NCBI GenBank assembly: GCA_948567375.1
Contig: OX419762.1
Location: forward strand, 31,698,608 to 31,762,607
DNA: 64,000 nt
Direction: 5' to 3'
From: Lunularia cruciata
Taxonomy: Eukaryota > Streptophyta > Marchantiopsida > Lunulariales > Lunulariaceae
Below, piece by piece: positions 57,127 through 64,000 of this stretch. The translations under genes were made by a program, and so were the position numbers. The notes beneath the pieces were generated by a model. That model ran no database searches. It saw nothing but the letters and a program-made list of their open reading frames with translations, and was not told where the DNA came from. Position 1 is the stretch's first letter. The number at the start of each line of letters is the position of its first letter.

Positions 57127-57584
57127 TGCAAGATGGCTTCTCAACGGCAAAGGAAAATTACTCGACATTTTGTCATTGCAAGTTCAATTTTTATAGAGTT
57201 GTGCTTCTTTGTCTTCGGTCACTTTGAGTTTCTACCAAGAAATCACACCTCCGGCATGCACCTGTCACTGTCTATCAACCTTCGCGCATATGGGCCGCCG
57301 GTTTTTGAACGGCCCCTTCTTGAACTTCTCACCCCGACAAAAGGTTGTTAGATTGCCTTTGCCTTGGGTTGAGCTCCCCGCGATACAAAGACAATTTACT
57401 TCAGGTTGTATGCTGACAAGGCATTTCCGAGTACTTTGCCTTATGCCCCAAAGTCACTTTACTTTGGGTTTCATCCCAAAGACTCTTTTCTTTGCCTTCT
57501 TTGGCCATACAGGCGCAATCCGACTTCTCTATATACTTCTTCTCCTTAATTTTGAAAAAAAAAACAAAAAATGTGGGCACTACA

Positions 57585-58700
57585 TTGGTACAGTTCAGCG
57601 AGACATTCATGATGATGTCTTAGTGATGGACTATCTTTGCACTGGTGTTGTGGGTGGCACAGTTAGGGCCAAGGAGAGAGACCATGTTCTTCAGCAAGCC
57701 AAACGGTTTAGATTGGAGGGTAGACACCTTTTGCGTGTATAGGAGGATGGTAGAGTGCAAGTAGTACCACTTCCATCATAGAGACCACAATTGGTCCGTC
57801 ATGCTCATGAGGAGCTAGGACATTTTGGAGTAAAGCGTATGTATAGCTTACTCCAGAGTCATTATTGGTGGCGCGGTATGCAGACCAAGGTACAGCAGTT
57901 TGTTGCCAGATGTGTGGTTTGTGACCGAGTTAGAGCATCATTCAATGCTCCTACGCCACAGTTACACCCATTACCTATCATGGGATTGGGTTACTGTTGG
58001 AGTTTGGACTTTGCCGGACCTTTACCGCTGACTGTGAGACATCATCGGTATGTTTTGGTGATGGTGGAGCACTTCTCTAAGTGGATTGAGTTGGTGGCAC
58101 TTCCTGACAAGTCTAGTGAAGGGACAGCTTACTTGTTCCTGGATCGAGTTCTTAGTCATTTTGGTGCACCAACTGAGGTTTTGACTGATCAGGGTACAGA
58201 GTTCTTGGGAGAGTTTCAGGTCTTGTGTGACAAGGCTTTGATTGATCATTGTACTACATCCCGAGATCACCTTGAGGCAGATGGCTTAGCAGAGAGAGTG
58301 GTTTAGACGGTGAAGAGAGGATTGCAAAAGTATGGTTTGCAGAGAGGCCACTTGGGAGATTGGGATCTCCAATTACCTTGGTTAGCCATGGGCTATTGGT
58401 TCAGCCGGCAAGCCTCCTTAGCATCCTTCTCTCCATACTTTCTACTCAATGGACAAGATCCAGATTTACCTGCAGCCATTCATAGAGATGCTACTGTAGT
58501 TTTGGACTTGGATGACCCCGATGTATGGATGAGCGCATGTTCTCAGCAGGGAGAGATCTTTTGGAGAGTGATGCCAATGGCCTTTGAGAACTTGGCAATT
58601 GATCAGCATAGAGATACTTTACGCTATGCTACCATTCAAGGAGGAGGTTATAGACCCTCAATCCGTCAATTTCATCCAAGCAACTATGTATATCTATAGT
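57585..58700 (+). pseudogene. PHD-gypsy integrase, copy 1
   Basis: One frame with four stops (57740, 57779, 58304 and 58697) encodes the integrase. The leader QRDIHDDVLVMDYLCTGVVG is followed by a zinc-binding region HAHEELGHFGVKR, YWWRGMQTKV and ARCVVCDRVR (HHCC intact). The core is YCWSLDFAGPLP (Asp), LTDQGTEFLGEFQ (Asp) and ADGLAERVV (Glu). A C-terminal part follows with GDWDLQLPWLAMGYWFSRQ and RDTLRYATIQGGGYRPSIRQ. It would insert cDNA, with targeting presumably influenced by the PHD finger downstream. RNase H and RT are missing upstream because the giant-LTR element adjoins at 57584. Confidence 0.85.
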
Positions 58701-58711
58701 AGACAACACCG

Positions 58712-59045
58712 ATGACACTTAATGTTTCTACAGGCCGCACTATCTTGAGAGTCCGTGAGGTTTTTCCATCTGGAGTCCTTGTGTTAGAAGGACATGATGG
58801 TGTTGTTTGGAAGGATCATGTGCGCAATTGTGCGCCATGCCACCTCCCAAACATTGATGTTACTATGGACCCAAGCTTGGCACTTGTACGTGTAGGCTTG
58901 AGGTGTATGTTATGTGGCTCTTTTGGTGGAGCTACTACTATGTTAGTGTGTGATAGCTGTTCGAGAGGATGGCATATGGCATGTATGACTCCTCCCCTCA
59001 CGGTTGTTCCTCAAGGATAGTGGTTATGTCCTAGATGTACTTGAC
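58712..59045 (+). pseudogene. PHD finger at integrase C-terminus, copy 1
   Basis: It is in frame with the integrase. GRTILRVREVFPSGVLVLEG and CAPCHLPNID lead to a C4HC3 PHD finger at 58904-59038: CMLC, 11 residues, CDSC, 4 residues, H, 2 residues, C, 14 positions, CPRC. The diagnostic Trp sits two before the seventh ligand (WLCPRC). CDSCSRGWHMACMTPPL is a textbook PHD stretch. One TAG at 59018-59020 lies just before WLC, and the natural TGA follows at 59042. PHD fingers bind histone H3 tails. Here it occupies the place held by the chromodomain in chromoviruses. The histone state it would read is not predictable by eye. Confidence 0.88.
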
Positions 59046-59212
59046 CTATAGCTAGTTCATTCTTTATATGGTATAGATTGCAGACAAGCGACTAACGATG
59101 GGGCTCTATAGCACCCGACCTCCTGATCTTTGCCCATTGGAGAGTATACCATATACTTAGAGTAGATTGCTATCTGGAGTTAGAGGGACCTAACCGCCAG
59201 CTAGGGGGCGAT
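59046..59212 (+). other. 3' untranslated region and polypurine tract, copy 1
   Basis: After the stop come about 170 bp ending in CTAGGGGGCGAT, a plausible polypurine tract. The second copy has the same sequence at 61225-61392 (CTAGGAGGCGAT). Confidence 0.65.
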
Positions 59213-59322
59213 TGTGGCACTTTAGAGTCTATGTATGACTTATGTGTGAGTTGTGCTTCTATAATGTATGATGTTGACAGCGATGTATGTTGTGTAGCAA
59301 TGCTTATACGCACAAAAACTTG
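59213..59322 (+). repeat. LTR head fragment 1
   Basis: TGTGGCACTTTAGAGTCTAT and the following about 110 bp match 61393-61498 and 61950-62055. The match breaks at ACGCACAAAAACTTGG, after which coding of the second copy begins. It is either the first part of a 556-bp LTR or a conserved 3' untranslated block. Confidence 0.6.
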
Positions 59323-59339
59323 GAGCAATGCTCACCTAG

Positions 59340-59700
59340 CATGATGATGAGGGTAAGGAGTTTGTGGTGGCTTGTGCAAGTCGCTCCAACAATTCAACAA
59401 AGGTGAAGTATAGTTCATATGAAAGAGAGTGCTTGGCAGCAGTTTAGGTAGTAGCACATTTTTTATGTTACCTATTTGGTAACCCCTTCACTCTCATCAC
59501 TGATCATCAGCCACTAAAGTGGTTGATGGAGTCTAACAAGCTTTCAAGGAAGCTTGCACGATGGGGTGTGATTTTACAGGAGTATGATTTCACAGTTGTT
59601 CATAGACTTGGAGTGGTGAACCGTGATGCAGATGGGTTGAGTAGAAACCCATGTCCTAGCCAACAAGATCAGACCAAAGCACGTTGGCATGGTGAGACAG
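59340..59700 (+). pseudogene. PHD-gypsy RNase H end, copy 2
   Basis: The frame shows EFVVACASRSNNSTKVKYSS, YERECLAAV, a stop, then FTLITDHQPLKWLMESNKLS and HRLGVVNRDADGLSRNP. This is the C-terminal two-thirds of a gypsy RNase H. RT and the first RNase H motif are missing at the junction with the LTR head at 59322. It is the only RNase H of the PHD-gypsy family in the window. Confidence 0.85.
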
Positions 59701-59825
59701 ATGACGAGATGGTTCCAGATTGGCATGCATCTGCCTTTCTTTGTTTATTTTTTGAGACTTTGATGGTATCTCTCTCAGCACATATAGGAGGAGTTATTGA
59801 GGTCATAGATACAAAAAGTGAAGAT

Positions 59826-60880
59826 ATTGGTATGATTCAGCGAGACATTCATGATGATGTCTTAGTGATAGACTATCTTTGCACTGGTGTTGTGGGTGGC
59901 ACAGTTGGGGACAAGGAAAGAGATTGTGTCCTTCAGTGAGCCAAATGATTCAGATTGGAGTGCAGACACCTTTTGCGTGTATGGGAGGATGGTAGAGTGC
60001 AAGTAGTACTACTTCCATGTCAAAGACCACAATTGGTCCGTCATGCTCATGAGGAGCTAGGACATTTTGGAGTGAAGCGTACATATAGCTTACTCTAGAG
60101 TCATTATTGGTAGCACGGTATGCAAACCAAGATACAATAGTTTGTTGCTAGATGTGTGGTTTGTGATTGAGTTAGAGCATTATTCAATGCTCCTATGCCA
60201 CAATTACACCCATTACCTATCATGAAATTGGGTTACCGTTGGAGTTTGGAGTTTGTTGGACCTTTACCGTTGATTGTGAGATATCATTGGTTTGTTTTGG
60301 TGATTGTGGAGCACTTCTCCAAGTGGATTGATTTCCTGGCACTTCTTGACAAGTCCAATGAAGGGACAGCTTACTCATTCCTGGATCGAGTTCTTAGTCA
60401 TTTTGGTGCGCCAATTGAGGTTTTGACTGATTAGGGTAGTCCCAAGGTCACCTTGAGGCAGATGGCTTAGTAGAGAGAGTGGTTTAAATGGTGAAGAGAG
60501 GATTGCAAAAGTATGGTTTGTAGAGAGGCCACTTGGGAGATTGGGATCTCCAATTACCTTGGTTGGCCATGGGCTATCAATTCAACCGGTAAGCCTCCTT
60601 AGCTTTCTTCTCTCCTTACTTCTTACTCTATGGATGAGATCCAGATTTACATGTAGCCATTTGTCAAGATGCTATTGTAGTCTTGGACTTGGATGATCCA
60701 GATGTATGGGTGAGCGCATGTTCTCAATGGGCAGAGATCTTTTGGAGAGTGATGCCGATGGGCTTTGAGAACTTGGCAATTGCTCAACATAGGAATACCT
60801 TACGTTATGCTACTATTCAAGGAGGAGGTTATAGACCCTTGATCCATCAATTCATCCAAGTGACTATGTATATCTATAGC
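59826..60880 (+). pseudogene. PHD-gypsy integrase, copy 2
   Basis: Parallels 57585-58700 with the same blocks (MIQRDIHDDVLVIDYLCTGV, HAHEELGHFGVKR, YRWSLEFVGPLP, FSKWIDFLALLDKSNEGTAY, VWVSACSQWAEIFWRV) but with more damage. The first catalytic Asp reads Glu (LEF for LDF). A deletion of about 55 bp at 60437 removes the segment after the second Asp (TDQGTEF in copy 1). Several stops and two frameshifts are present. Confidence 0.85.
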
Positions 60881-60891
60881 AGATAGCATCG

Positions 60892-61224
60892 ATGACACTT
60901 GATGTTTTGATAGGCCGCACTATCTTTAGAGTGCATGAGGTTTTGCCATCTGAAGTCCTTGTGTTAGAAGGACAAGATGGTGTTTTTTGGAAAGATCATG
61001 TGCGCAATTGTGCACCATGCCACCTCCCAAACATTGATGGTACTATGGACCCAAGCTTGGTACTTGTACAAGCAGGCTTGAGGTGTATGTCATGTGGCTC
61101 TTTAGGTGGAGCTGCTATTATGTTGATGTGTGATAGTTGTTTGAGAGGATGGCATATGGCATGTATGACTCCTCCCCTCATGGTGGTTCCTCATGGACAT
61201 TGTTTATGTCCTAGATGTACTTGA
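60892..61224 (+). pseudogene. PHD finger at integrase C-terminus, copy 2
   Basis: An open frame without internal stops repeats copy 1: GRTIFRVHEVLPSEVLVLEG, CAPCHLPNIDGT, then a C4HC3 finger at 61084-61218 with CMSC, CDSC, H, C and CPRC all in place. The conserved Trp before the seventh ligand has become Cys (CLCPRC). The stop TGA follows at 61222. All eight zinc ligands survive, which makes the finger recognisable independently of copy 1. Confidence 0.88.
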
Positions 61225-61392
61225 CCTATAGCTAGTTCATTCTTTATATGGTATAGATTGCAGACAAGCAACTAACAATGGGGCTCCATAGCACCTAGCC
61301 TTCTGATCTTTGCCCATCATATGGTATACTATATATTTGGAATAGATGGCTATCTAGAGTTAGAGAGACCTAACCGCCAGCTAGGAGGCGAT

Positions 61393-61948
61393 TATGGCAC
61401 TGTAGAGTCTATGTTTGACTGATGTGTGGTTTTGCTTCTATAGTGTATGATGTTAACAGCGATGTATGTTGTGTAGCGAGGTATATATGCACGATGACTG
61501 TCACGCTATTTGTAGTGTCAAATCTAGATTGCTCGGATACTGGGGTTGCAGTGATAGTAGTTAGAGGCATTTCAACAATTTCCCATAGACTACTTTCCGA
61601 TGGTCAGATTTTGTATTTGGGGTACTGACTTCACGGTGGGGCCCACCATCACTCTACACTATTTGCACCATCAAGTGTGCCGTAAGTGGGACCGTTAGGG
61701 TTCCAGACCTAGCTCGAGTCCAAGGGTATACTTTTGAAGTGCAGCTTCAGAGAGCTCACTTCTCTGATGTTGAGCTTTCGAGTTCTTAGCTACGGTGGAC
61801 AGAGGCTAGCAAGTGTCACCTGGATTCCCTTAGCTAGAGTGGGTGTGGCTTGATTGTAATCAGTGCACAATTGTTGGCAATTTATAGAGTGATAGATCAA
61901 GTACTGATCTGAGTTGAGTTGATTCAAGTGTTGTAAACAATTTGATTA
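61393..61948 (+). repeat. 3' LTR of the PHD-gypsy element
   Basis: 61499-61948 matches the 5' LTR at 41025-41476. The preceding 106 bp (61393-61498, starting TATGGCACTGTAGAG after a purine tract) match the LTR head fragments. Read as one unit, the LTR is 556 bp and the 5' copy lacks its head. Read separately, the LTR is 450 bp and the head is 3' untranslated sequence. The end GATTA lacks the expected CA. Confidence 0.7.
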
Positions 61949-62055
61949 TTGTGGCACTTTAGAGTCTATGTATGACTTGTGTGTGAGTTGTGCTTCTATA
62001 GTGTATGATGTTGACAGCGATGTATGTTGTGTAGCTATGTATATATGCACAACAA
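61949..62055 (+). repeat. LTR head fragment 3, in tandem after the 3' LTR
   Basis: TTGTGGCACTTTAGAGTCTA starts again directly after the GATTA end of the 3' LTR and continues to ATATATGCACAACAACATGG, matching 59213-59322 closely. The plus-strand match stops there, and minus-strand non-LTR coding begins. Confidence 0.7.
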
Positions 62056-62369
62056 CATGGAAAACTAATCTCAAATACCAAAATACAACCCGCTTGAGAA
62101 GCTAACCATTCCCACGATCCGGTTCTGACAACTTGATTGGTATCCTTGGAACAACCACAAAGGATAGAAGAAGTGTGTGTAATCCTGAGTGTCATAGTTG
62201 TTGATGTGATTGCTCGCCTCACTTGAGCATCCCAAGTGGTCCAATCATAGTCTTTGTGCATCCTTCTCACATGGGTCTTTACTCCTTACGCGGTAAAACG
62301 TCAGTGACACATTGGGCATGGTTTATCCGGAGCCGCTCTAGGTGGCCCCACATGGGGAGGTGTAGCCAT
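62056..62369 (-). pseudogene. Non-LTR element: N-terminus with C2H2 zinc finger
   Basis: The minus strand starts with ATG at 62369 (MATPPHVGPPRAAPDK) and gives a zinc finger CPMC, 11 positions with two stops, then HVRRMH (C-X2-C-X11-H-X4-H). WTTWDAQVRRAI, ILCGCSKDTN and GSWEWLASQAGCILVFEISF follow. N-terminal C2H2 fingers are typical of R2-type non-LTR elements, where they bind the target site. The coding stops at the PHD-gypsy right end and is continued on the other side at 41024 (SISYPAHSM.. to DPLDELAWFLF), so this is the missing N-terminus of the 37933-41024 element. The two stops lie at positions where Arg codons would be expected. Confidence 0.7.
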
Positions 62370-63684
62370 GGCTAGCACAAGAATAACAATAGTAATACAT
62401 GATACTCCTCTCTATATCTCCACATACTTGCAAAACCACACCCTCTCACATCCCAACTCTCATAAGAAAATATAATCTGTCTAAACCCTAAAAGTTATAA
62501 ACTCTCGTAACTTTCAATTTATATCTCCAAAATTTTCAAACTAAATTCCCATGGAACTTAATTATGAAAAACAAGAAATTGGAATTTAAAATTCCCAACC
62601 CATCACTCTCAATGTGTAATGATCACTCTAAACTCTAAAAAACCCTAAAACCTTAAAATTTTCTACTCAATTCTCCATAGTCTTCAATTTAGGTACCAAT
62701 GGAACAGAAATTAAAAATGAACTAAATCACCCGTTCTCTATAGTGCTACATGCTAAAGAGCACTCAGAAAATATAGATGTTTCCTCTCCCGTCTCCACAC
62801 TCCTCTCTCCAGTCCACAAGGCACTCAAGAAATTAGAGAGGAGATTGGTCCGGATAAACATCACAATTCAACAACATAGAGGCTAATTTACCGTCTTGTA
62901 GTTGACTTCCGACGACCCACAGCTTGAATGCTTGAATGTTGCTTACGAAAACAAGAAAAGGCCACGCTAATCCACGTATCTAATCACCTTTAGAGTGATT
63001 GCATACATTTAAATATGGTATTATTTCATCCAAACTAGTATTGTCATAAGGATTACAATAAGTGTTTGTACATGTACATGATAAGAGGCTGGTCTGTAAT
63101 TAATCAGATAAAACGATGAAAAGACATGGAAATCGGTGCACATTTCCTAATAATACCACGAGACAATGATAAGCATAGTCTTGGTGTAGGAGACAACTAG
63201 ATATATAAATATAAAATTGAAAGGGGTAGCTCAAAGCCATGGGAACCCTGTAAAAGTGTGTTTTCTTTGGTTTCGGAGGCTTTGGTGGGCTCTATTAATA
63301 CATGCCACACCACTTTGGCGAGGATGAATCAGCCGTTGGGGTTTAATCTCATCCAATTTAAAGAGAAGATGTTAATTGTTGTTAATGACTCCCCTTTTTA
63401 TAAGGGAGATACGGCAATACTAAGACATTTCGTCGGCCGAAGTTAGTTTTATTTGTAAATCGCGAACTTATGCATCACTTTCTATCACTAGATTTTTGTT
63501 TCACTTGTTTATGTTGAAATATCTTTATACATAAAGTTGCCGAGAGGACTACAGCCTCACATTAAATCTCTGAGGATCCTACTAACAAAGAGTGTCCCCT
63601 GCCGGAGAGCTGAAGGAAAAAAATCTATAGATTTTTTCGCTACAAAGTTGCCGAGAGGCTACGGATACTAAGTTTCGGAGGTGC
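62370..63684. other. Non-coding stretch left of the inhibitor gene
   Basis: About 1.3 kb, AT-rich. The left part is probably the 5' untranslated region of the non-LTR element; the right part is the 3' flank of the inhibitor exon. A 62-codon plus frame at 63258-63446 has no domain. Near the exon are a 20-nt perfect palindrome (63618-63637) and a 15-bp direct repeat AAAGTTGCCGAGAGG at 63533-63547 and 63643-63657. Confidence 0.45.
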
Positions 63685-63874
63685 TCAACCTAGCCTCGGG
63701 ATTATTGCCACATTTCCAGCTTGATCCACATCAACGAACACACGATAGGTGTTAAAATCCTGAATACGGGGGAATCCTTTCGGTCCGTAAACAACACTGA
63801 TTCCGAATTCCTCTGATGTTATTTTGTCGATTGCCTCCTTGTATGGTGCACCCAAAAGCTCTGGCCATCCGGGG
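63685..63874 (-). CDS. Potato type I serine proteinase inhibitor, last exon (partial gene)
   Basis: The minus strand encodes 62 codons, then TGA at 63685-63687. It begins WPELLGAPYKEAIDKI, continues SVVYGPKGFPRIQDFN and ends YRVFVDVDQAGNVAIIPRLG. This is the whole core of the potato inhibitor I family, which blocks serine proteases through an exposed loop: the WPEL(V/L)G opening, the RVxVxVD segment and the C-terminal PRxG are all diagnostic. The loop reads G-F-P-R-I-Q-D, where G-S-P-V-T-x-D/E is usual, so P1 would be Gln. Upstream, ATTAGGACTTAG ends in a good 3' splice site at 63875-63876, and an in-frame stop lies beyond it, so I infer an intron and a first exon outside the window. It looks intact, unlike everything else here. 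Confidence 0.85.
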
Positions 63875-64000
63875 CTAAGTCCTAATAGTCATTCAGACAA
63901 ATTCAAAACTGTAAGTATCAGAATTCTCTATGGCAGTGATTGAATTTCACCGGAGTTGTTAGAGCAAGAAGTTCCTATTGTCAAGCACTAGTTCTTTAGG
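63875..64000 (-). other. Probable intron of the inhibitor gene, running off the window
   Basis: The minus strand contains stops in the exon frame and ends with a pyrimidine-poor but usable acceptor (TGACTATTAGGACTTAG, with a branch-point-like TGACTAT). No Met codon that could start the protein lies here. Confidence 0.5.

Larger units (their letters stand above)
50709..57584 (-). mobile_element. Giant-LTR gypsy element (copy B), 5' half
   Basis: The element reads right to left: a 3.8-kb 5' LTR (53800-57584), a primer site at 53774-53792, gag and the start of pol up to the protease. It is cut at 50709 by the chromovirus 3' LTR. On its right it interrupts the PHD-gypsy pol, which resumes at 57585. 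Its CpG sites are far more frequent than in neighbouring elements and its frames are long, so it is the youngest or least decayed insertion here. Confidence 0.8.
53800..57584 (-). repeat. Giant 5' LTR carrying its own ORF (copy B)
   Basis: This 3785-bp LTR begins TGTAGTGCCCACATTTTTTG on the minus strand and ends GGTTGTCACA. Copy A (33827-37551) aligns along both ends and through the internal ORF. Because gag and a primer site follow on one side, the LTR assignment is firm. The right end adjoins ATTGGTA, where the interrupted PHD-gypsy coding resumes. Confidence 0.8.
41025..62055 (+). mobile_element. Ty3/gypsy element with PHD-finger integrase, with nested insertions
   Basis: LTR copies at 41025-41476 and 61499-61948 (about 450 bp each, clearly homologous) enclose a plus-strand element: leader, gag, two zinc knuckles and protease on the left, then integrase and PHD finger on the right. 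RT is absent. The interval 45284-57584 is filled by a chromovirus and part of a minus-strand element. The right half is duplicated: IN-PHD at 57585-59212, then RNase H-IN-PHD at 59340-61224. The whole block lies inside a minus-strand non-LTR element whose coding is split by it. I found no clear target-site duplication. Confidence 0.75.

Noticed and set aside
57209-57600. Extension of the integrase frame into the giant LTR
   Set aside because: The frame runs open by chance through the LTR end. Homology with the second PHD-gypsy copy starts only at 57585.
41025-62055. Target-site duplication flanking the PHD-gypsy element
   Set aside because: The five bases left of 41025 (AGATA or GATAT depending on the boundary) do not match the bases right of 61948 or 62055. 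Eroded ends make the test uninformative.
1-64000. tRNA, rRNA, CRISPR, origin or bacterial operon signals
   Set aside because: None seen. Repeats are LTR-derived and dispersed, and no spacer-repeat array or rRNA-like conserved block is present.

Overview
The window looks like a stretch of nuclear DNA from a land plant with a large, repeat-packed genome. A gymnosperm or another non-angiosperm is the best guess. The guess rests on four observations: AT-rich sequence with few CpG sites in the older parts, at least five kinds of decayed retroelement stacked in one another, an R2-type (restriction-like endonuclease) non-LTR element of a kind rarely seen in flowering plants, and a single recognisable host gene at the extreme right edge. 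I see no bacterial signals, rRNA, tRNA or CRISPR array.

Left part (1-21,572). This is mostly old decayed sequence. It holds two diverged copies of a long repeat (about 4960-8690 and 19190-20880), several relics of one roughly 670-bp LTR family (8690-8990, 14145-14826, 16152-16755), a very old relic of a coiled-coil retroelement ORF (10900-13340, minus), and a chromovirus 3' end (LTR 17146-17754, integrase plus chromodomain 17812-19000, minus) next to a small tandem repeat made from its own LTR end.

Middle part (21,573-37,551). Two Ty3/gypsy elements of one family face each other tail to tail: an internally deleted plus-strand copy (21573-25888) and a nearly complete minus-strand copy (26437-33826, with gag, protease, RT, RNase H and integrase all readable). 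The minus copy's 5' LTR is cut at 33826. A 3.7-kb solo LTR (33827-37551) abuts it and carries its own long coiled-coil protein reading frame.

Right part (37,552-64,000). A minus-strand non-LTR retroelement with an N-terminal C2H2 finger, RT, CCHC motif and restriction-like endonuclease has been split by about 21 kb of later insertions. Its 3' part is at 37933-41024 and its 5' part at 62056-62369. The split is caused by a plus-strand Ty3/gypsy element (41025 to about 62055) whose integrase ends in a PHD finger instead of a chromodomain. The IN-PHD part is present twice, at 57585-59212 and 59340-61392. Inside this element sit a plus-strand chromovirus (45284-50708), whose LTR holds heat-shock-element-like sites just upstream of a TATA box, and a minus-strand element (50709-57584) whose 3.8-kb 5' LTR carries a less damaged copy of the coiled-coil ORF. 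Near the right edge, an exon of a potato type I serine proteinase inhibitor runs off the window on the minus strand.

The two most unusual features are the gypsy pol with a C-terminal PHD finger and the giant LTRs that encode a conserved coiled-coil protein. All retroelement reading frames contain stops or frameshifts, so everything except possibly the inhibitor exon is pseudogenic. All alignments were done by eye; no database search or computation was run.
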